A DNA stretch of 64,000 bases from Corynebacterium halotolerans YIM 70093 = DSM 44683 (GTDB lineage: Bacteria > Actinomycetota > Actinomycetes > Mycobacteriales > Mycobacteriaceae), in assembly GCF_000341345.1 (NCBI RefSeq), contig NC_020302.1:2956075-3020074 (forward strand), in the 5' to 3' direction. Below, in pieces: positions 48,312 to 57,423 of this stretch. Position numbers and translations under genes: made by a program. Under the pieces are notes generated by a model. That model did no database searches, had not been told where the DNA came from, and saw only the letters and a program-made list of their open reading frames with translations. The stretch's first letter is position 1. Every line of letters begins with the position of its first letter.

Positions 48312-48764
48312 TTACGCGGCGACGACCTCGAAGTTGATCTTTGCTGCGATGTCGGGGTGCAGCTGGACCTTGACCTGGTACTTGCCGGTCTTCTTGACGA
48401 GACCCTTCGGCACCTCGATGGTGCGCTTGTCCAGGTTCGGGCCGCCGGCCTGCTTGACCGCAGCGGCGATATCGTCGGCCTTCACGGAGCCGAAGAGCTT
48501 GCCCTTGTCGGAGGTGCGCACGGCGACGGTGACACCGGTCAGCTCCTCCAGCTGCTCACGGACCTCACGGGCGTGGTCGAGGTCGCGGATCGCGCGGGCC
48601 TCCTGGGCACGCCGGATGCCCTCAATCTGCTTCTCCGCACCGCGGGTGGCCACGATGGCCAGACCGCGGGGAAGCAGGTAGTTACGTCCGTAGCCGTCCT
48701 TGACCTCGACGATGTCACCAGGGACGCCGAGCTTGTCAACGGCTGCGGTGAGGATCAGCTTCAT
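48312..48764 (-). CDS. rplI: 50S ribosomal protein bL9
   Basis: 150 residues, the usual length for bL9. The N-terminal domain begins [20 protein letters not shown] with [16 protein letters not shown], then a long connecting helix ([15 protein letters not shown] region) and the C-terminal rRNA-binding domain. The ATG at 48764 follows an AAAGG site. It is the third gene of the rpsF-ssb-rplI cluster; rpsR, present between ssb and rplI in many bacteria, is absent here, as in other corynebacteria. Confidence 0.97.
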   Translation of the reverse strand: MKLILTAAVDKLGVPGDIVEVKDGYGRNYLLPRGLAIVATRGAEKQIEGIRRAQEARAIRDLDHAREVREQLEELTGVTVAVRTSDKGKLFGSVKADDIAAAVKQAGGPNLDKRTIEVPKGLVKKTGKYQVKVQLHPDIAAKINFEVVAA

Positions 48765-48872
48765 GATCCCTGCCTTTCGTTGTGTGTCCCGCCCCGGAGC
48801 CGGCACCGGCGCGGAGCCGGGCGGTCAGGGGCGGGGAAGTTTTACAAAGAAGTTGTTGGTGGGTCTGCTCGA

Positions 48873-49553
48873 TCAGAACGGAGGCTCATCGTCGGCCGCG
48901 CCGCCGAAACCTCCGGCGGGCGGGGCGGAGTTCCACGGGTCATTGTCCGGGGCCTGGGAGGGCCGCTGCTGGTTGGTGTTGCCACCACCGAAGCCGCCCT
49001 GGTTGCCGGCGTTGCCGCCGAAGCCACCCTGGTTGCCGGTGTTCCCACCACCGAAACCACCCTGGTTGCCACCGAAGCCACCCTGTTGGCCGGCGTTGCC
49101 GCCGAATCCACCCTGCTGGCCGGGGTTACCGCCGCCGAAACCGCCACCCTGGTTTCCGCCGCCGCCGAAGTTGCCGCCCCCCTCACGCGGGTTGCGGTTG
49201 ACCTGGGCACTGGCGAAGCGCAGGGACGGGCCGACCTCGTCGACCTCGATCTCGTAGACGGTGCGGTTCTCGCCGTCCTTGTTCTGGTAGGAACGCTGAC
49301 GGAGATTGCCGTTGACGATGACACGCATGCCCTTGGAGAGCGTCTCAGCGACGTTCTCCGCGGCCTGGCGCCACACGTTGCAGGTCAGGAACAGCGCCTC
49401 GCCATCCTCGTACTGGTTCGTCTGCTTGTTGAACCGGCGCGGGGTGGAGGCGACCCGGAAATTTGCCACCGCCGCACCCGAGGGGGTGAAGCGGAGCTCG
49501 GGGTCGTTGACGACGTTACCGACGACCGTGATGGGGGTATCTCCGATTGCCAT
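48873..49553 (-). CDS. ssb: Single-stranded DNA-binding protein
   Basis: 226 residues. The OB-fold (about 1-115) begins [20 protein letters not shown] and contains [20 protein letters not shown]. The tail (about 120-205) is a Gly/Asn/Gln/Phe-rich low-complexity stretch with repeated GGFGG-N units, ending in the acidic DDEPPF tip that binds partner proteins such as RecO, PriA-like or exonuclease proteins. The start region and gene order confirm the identity. It lies downstream of rpsF in the same operon. Confidence 0.97.
   Translation of the reverse strand: MAIGDTPITVVGNVVNDPELRFTPSGAAVANFRVASTPRRFNKQTNQYEDGEALFLTCNVWRQAAENVAETLSKGMRVIVNGNLRQRSYQNKDGENRTVYEIEVDEVGPSLRFASAQVNRNPREGGGNFGGGGNQGGGFGGGNPGQQGGFGGNAGQQGGFGGNQGGFGGGNTGNQGGFGGNAGNQGGFGGGNTNQQRPSQAPDNDPWNSAPPAGGFGGAADDEPPF
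48975..49165 (-). repeat. Degenerate tandem repeat encoding the SSB glycine-rich tail
   Basis: About 12 short in-frame units around CCACCCTGGTTGCC (plus strand) encode repeated GGFGGN(A/Q)GNQ motifs. Unit lengths vary in multiples of three, so slippage would keep the frame. Copy number is likely to vary between strains. Confidence 0.7.
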
Positions 49554-49671
49554 GTGCGTGTCCAGCCTTCCTGATCTGCGGTGGAGTGTGCCGTTTCTGA
49601 ATTAGCCTGTCTGAACCGACGGGCCTGCACCCTGAAGGTACGGGCTCTCGCTCGCCCTCCAGTATCCGCTC

Positions 49672-49959
49672 TTAGGCGTCGGTGCGCAGCACCTTGGTGC
49701 GCATAACGGTGTCGTTCAGGTTCAGCACGCGGTCGAGCTCCTGCACGGTCGCGGACTCACACTCGAGCTCGACGACGGCGTAGATGCCCTCTTCCTTCTT
49801 GTTGATCGGGTAGGCAAGACGACGCTTGCCCCACACGTCAACCTTCACAACCTTGCCGTTGTCCTTGCGGACGATCTCGAGGAACTTGTCCAGGGACGGG
49901 GCTGCAGTGCGCTCATCCTGGCTAGGATCCAGGATGATCATGATTTCGTAGTGACGCAC
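49672..49959 (-). CDS. rpsF: 30S ribosomal protein bS6
   Basis: 95 residues from a GTG at 49959, giving [17 protein letters not shown], the conserved S6 start; ATG at 49968 lies too close to the AGGAGG. Family features: [20 protein letters not shown] and the C-terminal MRTKVLR. It binds S18 and 16S rRNA. First gene of the rpsF-ssb-rplI cluster. Its leader contains a 15-base inverted repeat and a GCATCC/GGATGC hairpin (50017-50034) that could play a role in ribosomal-protein autoregulation. Confidence 0.95.
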   Translation of the reverse strand: MRHYEIMIILDPSQDERTAAPSLDKFLEIVRKDNGKVVKVDVWGKRRLAYPINKKEEGIYAVVELECESATVQELDRVLNLNDTVMRTKVLRTDA

Positions 49960-50039
49960 GGACCTCATCACCTCCTGTGGTCTAGTAGTTTGTTCGGCCG
50001 CATCCCTTGTGGATGCAGCAGGAGGGTCGTTGCGTCAAG

Positions 50040-50110
50040 CAACCCCTCAAAAGTACCCCACCTGCGGGAAAAGGGGAAATTTCCGTGCGGTAGGAACTTT
50101 TGAGGGGTTG
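50040..50110 (-). repeat. Fifteen-base inverted repeat between lipoprotein gene and rpsF
   Basis: CAACCCCTCAAAAGT (50040-50054) is the exact reverse complement of ACTTTTGAGGGGTTG (50096-50110), with a 41-base loop. It starts 15 bases after the lipoprotein stop on the minus strand and ends 80 bases before the rpsF start. It could be a terminator or an rpsF leader structure. Confidence 0.7.
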
Positions 50111-50124
50111 AGCATCCGGGTGGA

Positions 50125-50643
50125 TCAGCGGTCAACCTCGTTGACCACCCCGTTCGGGTAGATGTCGACGTCGGTCCCGTCGAGCCCGATCTCCCAGTAG
50201 CCCTCATCCTCCCAGCCGACCTCGCCGTTGTCGGAGCAGCCCTCGGCGACGACGTGGACGACCTCGTCCTTGCCCACGTTTTCTTCGGTGAGCGCACGTT
50301 CGGCGTTCTCGGTGTACCCGCTGACCTCGCAGGGCGGCCCCTCGGCGGGACGGGAACCGGGCTGCGGGGCCGGCTCCGCAGCCTGCCCCTGATTCTCGGC
50401 CTGCGTCTGGGTCTGGGTCGTCGGCTCCCCGACCGGGGCGGAGACATCGGCCCGGTCGCGGTCACCGTCACCGTCCGGGTTGATGCTGGTGTCGCCCTCA
50501 ACCGCGGGGGAGGTCACCGTCGCCGCATCGTCGGGGGCCTGCGGGGCCTGGCTGCCACCATTGTCGGAGCAGGCGGTCAGCGTCAGCGCGGCGGCACCCG
50601 CCAGGGCCAGGGTGGCGTGTCGGAATACTGCGCGGATCTTCAT
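50125..50643 (-). CDS. Secreted lipoprotein, acidic, function unknown
   Basis: 172 residues from the ATG at 50643 (GGAGGG upstream). A lipoprotein signal (AVFRHATLALAGAAALTLTA followed by the lipobox Cys, LTAC) is followed by a disordered Asp/Gln/Pro/Thr-rich region and a small C-terminal domain with three Cys (PPCEVSGYTEN, VVAEGCSDNGEVGWEDEGYW). After cleavage it should be anchored in the cell envelope. I recognise no family. The last 60 residues may fold around a disulfide. Confidence 0.8.
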   Translation of the reverse strand: MKIRAVFRHATLALAGAAALTLTACSDNGGSQAPQAPDDAATVTSPAVEGDTSINPDGDGDRDRADVSAPVGEPTTQTQTQAENQGQAAEPAPQPGSRPAEGPPCEVSGYTENAERALTEENVGKDEVVHVVAEGCSDNGEVGWEDEGYWEIGLDGTDVDIYPNGVVNEVDR

Positions 50644-50772
50644 CTTTTCCCTCCGTCCACCGTCTTGCACGGTGCCTCAGTGTCTCAGCGTCACCATCCA
50701 CGGTAGGGATTTTTCCGGCCAAAAGTAGGTTTCCGGATCCTGCCGGCAGCAATCCTCATCCGCCCCTCCCGC

Positions 50773-50958
50773 TCAGCCAGCGGTGGTGCCCAGGACCACC
50801 GCCAGGATCACCGGGATGACCGTCACCAGGACCAGGGCGGTGGCCAGCAGCCCGCCCACGAGCACGGCGGATTTCCCGTACATGAATCCCACGAAGGCCC
50901 CCGCGATGCACAGGAAGCCGAGGAAGACGCAGACGATGGCTACGAAAGTGGCAGTCAT
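50773..50958 (-). CDS. Small two-helix membrane protein coupled to GT87
   Basis: 61 residues from the ATG at 50958, one base after the TGA of the glycosyltransferase gene, so translation is probably coupled. It consists of two hydrophobic helices (TATFVAIVCVFLGFLCIAGA and GGLLATALVLVTVIPVILAV) joined by FMYGKSAV. It might assist or regulate the glycosyltransferase, but that is only inferred from position. Confidence 0.7.
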   Translation of the reverse strand: MTATFVAIVCVFLGFLCIAGAFVGFMYGKSAVLVGGLLATALVLVTVIPVILAVVLGTTAG

Positions 50959-50959
50959 G

Positions 50960-52555
50960 TCACCCATCATCGCCCACGGGGGTGGCAGGGGAGCCCTCCC
51001 TCCGCTCACCGCCGCCCGCGTCCCGGCGCGGGCGCAGCGTGAAGGCGTCCTCCTCGCCGAAGGGGCCGGCCAGGGGGTCGCGGCCGTCGTGGGCGGCGCG
51101 GACCTTGTCGGGGGAGCGGCCCATCATCTGGCGGACCACCAGCACGATCATCGCGACGATGAGTCCGTCGCGGGTGAGGATCACGACGTCGAGAAGCTGT
51201 CCCGGGATGCCGTTGTTCTCCGCGCCGAGCATGTGCCACATGACCATCGGCCAGACCAGCATGTCGACGGCCATCCAGGTCAGCAGCAGTCGCCAGCGGG
51301 GCAGGGCCAGAACTGCGGGGACGACGAGCCACAGGGAGTACTGGGGCGACCACACCTTGTTGAGCAGCAGGAAGCAGGCGACGATCAGGAACACCAGTTC
51401 CGCGACACGGGGACGGCGCTCCACCCACAGCCCGAACGCGGCGATCGCCAGGCAGGCGGCGGCGAAGAGGAGGAAGGTGACGGCATTGAGGATGACGGGG
51501 TCTCCGGGGCCGGAGTCGAAGCCGGACCAGCCGGTCTCACGTGAGATCACGGCCCAGATGGTCGTCCACTCCCAGCCGCGCTCGCTGTTCAGCCGCAGGA
51601 ATTCGTTCCACGCCGCGGGATAGGCGAGCATCACCGGCAGGTTGACCGCCAGCCAGGTGACGACGGCGGTGCCGAGCATGCCGAGGAAGGGTCGGAGCTT
51701 TCCGCCACGCACCGCGAGCACCAGGTAGGCGCCGAGGATGTAGAGCGGCCAGAGCTTGAACGCGGTGCCCGCGCCGATGAGCACGCCCGCCCACAACGGG
51801 TGTCCGCGCTTGACCGCGAGCATGGCCGCGGCGACGGCCGCGATGGAGGGGATGTCCCAGTTGGTGAACGCGTGGACGATCACCAGCGGGGAGGCGGCCA
51901 CCAGGATGGTGTCCCAGATGCGGTTGCCCGCCAACTCGGCGACGATCCGGATGGTCAGCACCCACAGCGCGGACAGGGCCAGGGCGGTGAGCGCGAAGTA
52001 CCAGCCGGCCTGGGGCAGCGTGTTGCCCGGCAGGGCGTCGACAAGCGGCCACGTCAGCCGGGTGAGCCAGCCCATCGCGCCCTGGAACAGGCCGGTGAGC
52101 ACCGGGTACTCCAGGTAGCGGGTCAGGTCGCCCTCCTGCCAGGACCAGGCGTAGGGGAAACCGCCCACGTCGAGGCCGCGGCCGGCGAACAGCGGCACGA
52201 GGTCGTTGTAGCAGGCGGAGACGTACTGGCGGTTGCCCGACCAGTCGATGCCGAGTGTGCCGTCCTCACCACGGGCGCCCTGGATGCAGTTGGCCTTCGA
52301 CAGGAAACCGAAGGACAGGAAGACCAGGGCGGTGAAGATCAGGGTGCGCAACGGAGTCCACCAGCGCGAGCGGCCCACCTCCGCGAACCGGCCCACGGGC
52401 CCGCCGAGGAAACCGATGAATCCGCGGGCGAGCGGTTCCGTCGTCGCGGGGGAGACCCGGCGCGCGGGGTGGGAGGGGCCCGAATCGGTACCGGTGCCGG
52501 TGGGGCGGCGGCCGTCCGACGGCCGGGGGTCCTTCTCGCGGATGGGGGCTTTCAT
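50960..52555 (-). CDS. GT87-like (DUF2029) polyprenyl-phosphate-dependent glycosyltransferase
   Basis: 531 residues from the ATG at 52555; the upstream in-frame extension is Pro/Arg-rich and unlikely to be translated. About ten transmembrane helices follow a soluble N-terminus. The first extracytoplasmic loop contains acidic/aromatic residues (YAWSWQEGDLTRYLEYPVLT), as in GT-C enzymes that use polyprenyl-phosphate sugars. In M. tuberculosis an equivalent protein (Rv0051) also lies between ponA1 and rpsF. It probably adds a sugar to an envelope lipid or polysaccharide; donor and acceptor are unknown. Confidence 0.87.
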   Translation of the reverse strand: MKAPIREKDPRPSDGRRPTGTGTDSGPSHPARRVSPATTEPLARGFIGFLGGPVGRFAEVGRSRWWTPLRTLIFTALVFLSFGFLSKANCIQGARGEDGTLGIDWSGNRQYVSACYNDLVPLFAGRGLDVGGFPYAWSWQEGDLTRYLEYPVLTGLFQGAMGWLTRLTWPLVDALPGNTLPQAGWYFALTALALSALWVLTIRIVAELAGNRIWDTILVAASPLVIVHAFTNWDIPSIAAVAAAMLAVKRGHPLWAGVLIGAGTAFKLWPLYILGAYLVLAVRGGKLRPFLGMLGTAVVTWLAVNLPVMLAYPAAWNEFLRLNSERGWEWTTIWAVISRETGWSGFDSGPGDPVILNAVTFLLFAAACLAIAAFGLWVERRPRVAELVFLIVACFLLLNKVWSPQYSLWLVVPAVLALPRWRLLLTWMAVDMLVWPMVMWHMLGAENNGIPGQLLDVVILTRDGLIVAMIVLVVRQMMGRSPDKVRAAHDGRDPLAGPFGEEDAFTLRPRRDAGGGERREGSPATPVGDDG

Positions 52556-52711
52556 ACGCTCGCCGTGGCTCCTCGGGACGGGTGGGGGCTGTCTTGCGGG
52601 ATGCGTCTTGACGGCCTCCCGCGCTTTCCCTGTAGACCGTAGGCCATGCCCTCGATCCAGCGCACCACGGCGGGGCGGCGGCACAGCGGTGGGGGCCGGC
52701 TGGGACGGCTG

Positions 52712-52744
52712 CGGCCCCGCTCCCGTGTCACGGGGGCGGGGCCG
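52712..52744 (-). terminator. Terminator of ponA
   Basis: CGGCCCCGCTCCCG (52712-52725) pairs with CGGGGGCGGGGCCG (52731-52744) with one mismatch and a 5-base loop, 38 bases after the ponA stop. No clear U-tract follows. Confidence 0.65.
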
Positions 52745-52781
52745 AACAGTGTGGAACCGGTCAGTGCGGGCCGGTGGGGTG

Positions 52782-55043
52782 CTACTCGGGGAGCAGGCCC
52801 TCGGGGAGGACCAGCTCCGGTAGCTCGATGCCCTCATCCGGGGAGGGGATCGGGAGCTCGAACGGGGCGGGATTCGGGGCCGGCTCCGGAGCCGGCTCCG
52901 GGGCGGGCGCCTCCGGTTCCCCGGTCGGTGCGGGGCTCTCGCCGCCGGTGCCGTCCTCGACGGGCGCCTCCGGCTGCGTGGCGGGAGCGGCCGGGGGAGC
53001 GGGGGCGTAGGTCGTCGCCGGCGGGATGTAGGCGCTGCCCGCGTTACCGGTGCCCCAGGTGACCGGGGCCGGGTCGTCGAAGTACTCGACCTCCCTGCCC
53101 TCCAGGGCACCGTCGAGCGTGTCCTTCCAGATGTCGGTGGGCGTGTTGGAGCCGTAGAGGTTGCCGCCCCACTCGTTGAAGATGGGGCCGCTGTCGGCGT
53201 CGCCGACCCACACGGCCGTCGACAGCTGCGGGGTCGCGCCGATCATCCAGGCGTCCCGGTTGTTGCCGGTGTCGCCGAGCTGGGTGGTGCCGGTCTTGGC
53301 GGCGGAGGGGCGCCCGCCCGCCAGGGCGTTGCCGTTGGAGTAGGCCGCGATCGGCTGCATGGCGTACATGACGTTGTCGGCGACGGTGTCGGACACGCGG
53401 CGCTCGCCCTCGCCCTGCTCGTGCTCGTAGAGCACCTCGCCGCTGCCCGTCTCGACGCGTTCGACGAAGTGGGTCTCGTGCCAGACACCGCCGTTGGCCA
53501 GGGTCGCCAGGGCGACGGCCATGTCCAGCGGACGGGACTGGTACTGGCCGAGAATGATGCCCTCGTAGGGTTGCTCACCGTTCTCGGTCAGGGTCTCCGG
53601 GACGCCCGGCAGGGAGCGGGCCATACCCAGGGCGTGCGCCATGTCGGCGGTGTCCTGGGTGCCGTTCTCCAGGTCGTTCTGCAGACGGATGAAGCTGGTG
53701 TTGTGCGAGTACTTCAGGGCCTCCTGGATGGAGCAGTAGCCGCACTGGTAGCCGGCGACGTTGTTGATCGTGATGCCGCCCGGCAGGGTCACCGGCGCGG
53801 AGCTGTACATCGTCGACAGCGGGATGCCCTGCTGGAGGGCGGCCGCCAGTCCGAAGATCTTGAAGGTGGAGCCGGTCTGCAGGGGGGCGTTGCCGTAGTC
53901 CCAGCCGGTGGCGTCCTCGCCGCCGTAGTAGGCGCGGACGGCACCGGTGCCGGGCTCGACGGAGACGGCGGCGGCCCGGTAGTTCGGGTCGAGGGAGGCC
54001 ATGTTCTCCTGCACGGCGTCGACGGTCGCCTCCTGCGCCCGTGTGTCGATGGTCGTGGTGATGCGCAGACCCCGGGTGGTCACGGCCTCCTCGCTGATGC
54101 CGATCTCCTCCAGCTCCGCCATGACGTGGTTCTTGATCATGCCGTTGGTGCCGGTGGCCTCGGTGTAGGCGCTGTAGTCGGCCGGATCGCGGGTCTCCGG
54201 GTAAACCATCGCGGCCCGCTGCTCGGGGGTGAGCTCGCCCATCTCGACCATGCCGTCGAGGACGTAGTTCCAGCGGGCCTCCGCGCCCTCCGGGTTGGTC
54301 CAGGGGTCCAGCTCGCTGGGTCGCTGGATGGAGGCGGCCAGCACCGCGCCCTCCTCGACGGTCAGCTCAGAGGCCGACTTGCCGAAGTAGGCGTGGGCGG
54401 CGGCCTCGATGCCGTAGGCGTTGCGGCCGAAGTAGACGGTGTTGAGGTAGGCGGACAGGACGTCCTCCTTGGGCCACTGATTGGCCATCTTCACCGCGTA
54501 GACGAGCTCACGCGCCTTGCGGATGTAGGAGTGTTCGTTGCCCACCAGGGCGTTCTTGACGTACTGCTGGGTGATGGTGGAGCCGCCGCCGGCGGAGTCG
54601 TCGCCGGTGAGCTGGCCGAGGATGGCCCGGCCGTAACCGGTGACGGAGAAGCCCTGGTTGGTCCAGAACTCCCGGTCCTCGGCGGCCAGCACCGCGTTCT
54701 GCACGTGCGCCGGCACCTCCTCGAGCGGCACCTGCCGTCGGTTGCCCTCGGGTGGCACGACCCGCGCCAGCTCGGTCTCGGCGTCGGAGGCGTAGATGGA
54801 GGAGACCTGTGCGGCGGTCAGTTCCTCCGGCTCCGGCACGTCGACGGTGATGTAGGCGAAGAGAAAGGCGCCCAGGGGAATCAGCACCGCCAGCACGACG
54901 GCACCGATGATGGAGCGCTTGAGAATGGGGCGCCCCGTTTTCTGCTTTGTTGAGCCGGAGCGTGACCGCCCGGATTTTGCGCCGTTGGCGCCGTTGCCAC
55001 CTTTGGCACCTCCGGTGCCGGTGGCGTTCTTTTTTTCAGACAC
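52782..55043 (-). CDS. ponA: Class A penicillin-binding protein (transglycosylase/transpeptidase)
   Basis: 753 residues. A basic Gly/Lys-rich cytoplasmic tail, one membrane anchor (about 43-65), a GT51 transglycosylase domain (about 80-250; catalytic E122 in EDREFWTNQGFS; STITQQYVKN), then a transpeptidase with S392-x2-K395 (GSTFKIF), SHN at 446-448 and KTG at 583-585. The C-terminal 100 residues are Pro/Ala/Glu-rich and extracytoplasmic, like PonA1 of mycobacteria. It polymerises and cross-links peptidoglycan and is a target of beta-lactams. It lies upstream of the GT87 gene, separated by its own terminator. Confidence 0.97.
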   Translation of the reverse strand: MSEKKNATGTGGAKGGNGANGAKSGRSRSGSTKQKTGRPILKRSIIGAVVLAVLIPLGAFLFAYITVDVPEPEELTAAQVSSIYASDAETELARVVPPEGNRRQVPLEEVPAHVQNAVLAAEDREFWTNQGFSVTGYGRAILGQLTGDDSAGGGSTITQQYVKNALVGNEHSYIRKARELVYAVKMANQWPKEDVLSAYLNTVYFGRNAYGIEAAAHAYFGKSASELTVEEGAVLAASIQRPSELDPWTNPEGAEARWNYVLDGMVEMGELTPEQRAAMVYPETRDPADYSAYTEATGTNGMIKNHVMAELEEIGISEEAVTTRGLRITTTIDTRAQEATVDAVQENMASLDPNYRAAAVSVEPGTGAVRAYYGGEDATGWDYGNAPLQTGSTFKIFGLAAALQQGIPLSTMYSSAPVTLPGGITINNVAGYQCGYCSIQEALKYSHNTSFIRLQNDLENGTQDTADMAHALGMARSLPGVPETLTENGEQPYEGIILGQYQSRPLDMAVALATLANGGVWHETHFVERVETGSGEVLYEHEQGEGERRVSDTVADNVMYAMQPIAAYSNGNALAGGRPSAAKTGTTQLGDTGNNRDAWMIGATPQLSTAVWVGDADSGPIFNEWGGNLYGSNTPTDIWKDTLDGALEGREVEYFDDPAPVTWGTGNAGSAYIPPATTYAPAPPAAPATQPEAPVEDGTGGESPAPTGEPEAPAPEPAPEPAPNPAPFELPIPSPDEGIELPELVLPEGLLPE

Positions 55044-55133
55044 CTCTAGTCCCCACTGTTATCACTGACGGCACTGTTACCACAGTGCACACTACTTCCT
55101 GACCGCCCCGGAAGGAACCGCAATTGACGCGGT

Positions 55134-55496
55134 TCACCCCGCGGTGGCGGTGACCGCCTTGAGCAGGTGGTTCCACCTGCACACCGGGCACACCTCCACG
55201 GTGTGGACGGTCACTTCCCGGCCGGTCCCGGCGATCTGCTCGATCTCCTCGGTGCTGCGCGCCGTGCCGGACATCCGGCCGAGCTGCTCACCGTGGATCC
55301 ACTGCACCACCCGCAGTTCCTCCGAGTCACAGATCGGGCAGGGGGCGCCCGCCGGCACCCCGTGGAAACGGGCGGCGGTCACGAGCAGGAAGTCGGCGTC
55401 GCAGATCTCGTCCCGCTTCACCGAGCCGCGGTGCCAGCGGGCGAGCAGCATCCGGCGCTCCCACTGGTGCGAGATTTCATTGCGATAGACGACCAC
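55134..55496 (-). CDS. DUF5318 family protein (zinc-ribbon-like)
   Basis: 120 residues from a GTG at 55496. Two Cys pairs ([23 protein letters not shown]) can form a zinc ribbon; a further Cys is in EICDADF. The Rv0049-type protein sits at the equivalent place upstream of ponA1 in mycobacteria. Function unknown. It is divergent from ino1 and upstream of ponA on the same strand, with a 90-base gap. Confidence 0.8.
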   Translation of the reverse strand: MVVYRNEISHQWERRMLLARWHRGSVKRDEICDADFLLVTAARFHGVPAGAPCPICDSEELRVVQWIHGEQLGRMSGTARSTEEIEQIAGTGREVTVHTVEVCPVCRWNHLLKAVTATAG

Positions 55497-55546
55497 GTGG
55501 ACATTCTATCCCCGCCCGCAAAACGGCTGCCCGGATTGCTTCTGAA

Positions 55547-55573
55547 TCGATCAACGCGGGCTTTCTTGATCGA
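55547..55573. promoter_or_regulatory. Inverted repeat in the DUF5318-ino1 intergenic region
   Basis: TCGATCAA (55547-55554) and TTGATCGA (55566-55573) are perfect 8-base arms with an 11-base centre. It lies between two divergent genes, 172 bases before ino1. Inositol synthesis in C. glutamicum is controlled by the LacI-type regulator IpsA; whether this dyad is an IpsA site cannot be told. A second imperfect hairpin (55678-55706) lies in the ino1 leader. Confidence 0.45.
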
Positions 55574-55744
55574 TCCGGTGGGCAATCCCGGTCTCCTGCC
55601 GACGCCCCCGGCTTACGGTGGGAGGCTGGTGCGTCGGGCCTGCGCCGGACAACCGGCCGCACGGCGCCGTCGTCACAGTCACCGTCCGCTCAAGCGGCGG
55701 CGGTGACGCGGAAACAACATCGACTCCGAGGAGTGAAGCGATAC

Positions 55745-56836
55745 ATGGGCAAGGTCAGAGTGGCGATCGCCGGCGTGGGCAACTGCGCCGCGTCGCTGGT
55801 GCAGGGCGTGGAGTTCTACCGGGACACCCCCGTCGAGGAGAAGGTGCCGGGCCTGATGCACGTGGCCTTCGGTGAGTACCACGTCAGCGACGTCGAGTTC
55901 GTCGCCGCCTTCGACGTCGACGCCGAGAAGGTCGGCAGGGATCTCGCCGAGGCGCTCGACGCCTCCGAGAACTGCACCATCAAGATCGCCGACGTCCCGA
56001 CCACCGGCGTGACCGTCCAGCGCGGACCGACCCTCGACGGCCTGGGCCGGCACTACCGGGAGACCGTCACCGAGTCGACGGCCGAGCCCGTCGACGTCGC
56101 GCAGGCGCTCCGCGACGCCGAGGTCGACGTCCTGGTCTCCTACCTGCCGGTCGGCTCAGAGCAGGCCGACAAGTTCTACGCCCGGGCCGCCCTCGACGCG
56201 GGGGTCGCCTTCGTCAACGCCCTGCCCGTGTTCATCGCCTCCGACCCGGAGTGGGCGCAGAAGTTCGTGGACGCCGGCCTCCCGATCGTCGGCGACGACA
56301 TCAAGTCCCAGGTCGGTGCCACCATCACCCACCGCGTGATGGCCAAGCTCTTCGAGGACCGCGGCGTGCGCCTGGAGCGGACCATGCAGCTCAACGTGGG
56401 CGGCAACATGGACTTCAAGAACATGCTCGACCGCGACCGCCTCGAGTCCAAGAAGATCTCCAAGACCCAGGCCGTGACCTCCAACCTCCACGAGAGTCCG
56501 CTGGCCGGCAAGGTCTCCGACCGTAACGTCCACATCGGCCCCTCCGACTATGTCGAGTGGCTGGACGACCGTAAGTGGGCCTACGTCCGCCTGGAGGGCA
56601 GGGCCTTCGGCGAGGTGCCGCTGAACCTGGAGTACAAGCTCGAGGTCTGGGACTCCCCGAACTCCGCCGGCATCATCATCGACGCCGTCCGGGCCGCCAA
56701 GATCGCCCTGGACCGCGGCGTCGCCGGGCCGGTCCTGCCGGCCTCGGCCTACCTGATGAAGTCCCCGCCGGTCCAGCTCGGCGACGATGAGGCCCGCGCG
56801 CAGCTCGAGGCCTTCATCATCGGCTCCGAGGACTGA
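55745..56836 (+). CDS. ino1: Inositol-3-phosphate synthase
   Basis: 363 residues from the ATG at 55745 (GAGGAG upstream). The NAD-binding region reads [20 protein letters not shown], and catalytic/structural motifs include [35 protein letters not shown] and [15 protein letters not shown]. It converts glucose-6-phosphate to inositol-3-phosphate, the first step towards phosphatidylinositol, PIMs and mycothiol in corynebacteria. Length and motifs match actinobacterial Ino1. A MarR regulator follows in the same direction. Confidence 0.97.
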   Translation: MGKVRVAIAGVGNCAASLVQGVEFYRDTPVEEKVPGLMHVAFGEYHVSDVEFVAAFDVDAEKVGRDLAEALDASENCTIKIADVPTTGVTVQRGPTLDGLGRHYRETVTESTAEPVDVAQALRDAEVDVLVSYLPVGSEQADKFYARAALDAGVAFVNALPVFIASDPEWAQKFVDAGLPIVGDDIKSQVGATITHRVMAKLFEDRGVRLERTMQLNVGGNMDFKNMLDRDRLESKKISKTQAVTSNLHESPLAGKVSDRNVHIGPSDYVEWLDDRKWAYVRLEGRAFGEVPLNLEYKLEVWDSPNSAGIIIDAVRAAKIALDRGVAGPVLPASAYLMKSPPVQLGDDEARAQLEAFIIGSED

Positions 56837-56903
56837 TTGGGGCACCCGGGGCACGGGATTCGGGATTATACGTTTCTCGGGGAAACATGCCTATGATGAG
56901 GCC

Positions 56904-57365
56904 ATGACAACTCCGAGGCCCGAGGACATCGCCGCACGTATCCGTCCGGCACTCACCAAGCTCTACGTGATGTACTTCCGCATCGCGGAGCAGTCCGACC
57001 TGACCGGGCCGCAGCTGTCCATCCTGTCCCGTCTCAAGGAGCGTGGCCCCTCACGCATCAGCCAGATCGCCCGGGAGGAGGGCATCCGGATGCCCACCGC
57101 CTCGAACGCGCTGCACCAGCTGGAGCAGCGGGAGCTGGTCGAGCGGATCCGGGACGAGTCGGATCGTCGCGGTGTCCGCGTCACCCTCACCCCGCTGGGG
57201 GAGAGCGAGCTGCAGCGCGTCGGCGAGGAGCGCACGAAGTATCTCGCCGACATGATCGCCACCCTCGATGAGGAGCAGCTCTCCCGCGTCGACGAGCTCG
57301 CCGGCGTGATCAACGAGCTCGCCGACAAGTACGGTGCCGACCTGATTTCCTCCGACACCGAGTAA
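56904..57365 (+). CDS. MarR-family transcriptional regulator
   Basis: 153 residues from the ATG at 56904; upstream in-frame codons overlap ino1. The winged-helix region contains LTGPQLSILSRLKERGPS, SQIAREEGIRMPTASNAL and the wing RDESDRRGVRVTLTPLG, the classical MarR DxRxxR pattern. It lies 67 bases after ino1 and 58 bases before a universal stress protein gene in the same direction. Direct control of either is possible, but no operator is obvious. Confidence 0.92.
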   Translation: MTTPRPEDIAARIRPALTKLYVMYFRIAEQSDLTGPQLSILSRLKERGPSRISQIAREEGIRMPTASNALHQLEQRELVERIRDESDRRGVRVTLTPLGESELQRVGEERTKYLADMIATLDEEQLSRVDELAGVINELADKYGADLISSDTE

Positions 57366-57423
57366 ACGGGAATAATGGGAGGCGTTCACTCGGCCCTCAT
57401 GTTCCTCAACCCCCGTTTACTGA

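Noticed and set aside
50960..53110. A longer GT87 protein starting near 53110
   Set aside because: The extra sequence overlaps the ponA coding region and its terminator and is Pro/Arg/Ser-rich; the ATG at 52555 is preferred.
53421..54953. A 510-codon plus-strand frame opposite ponA
   Set aside because: Shadow frame; ponA has intact catalytic motifs along the same stretch.
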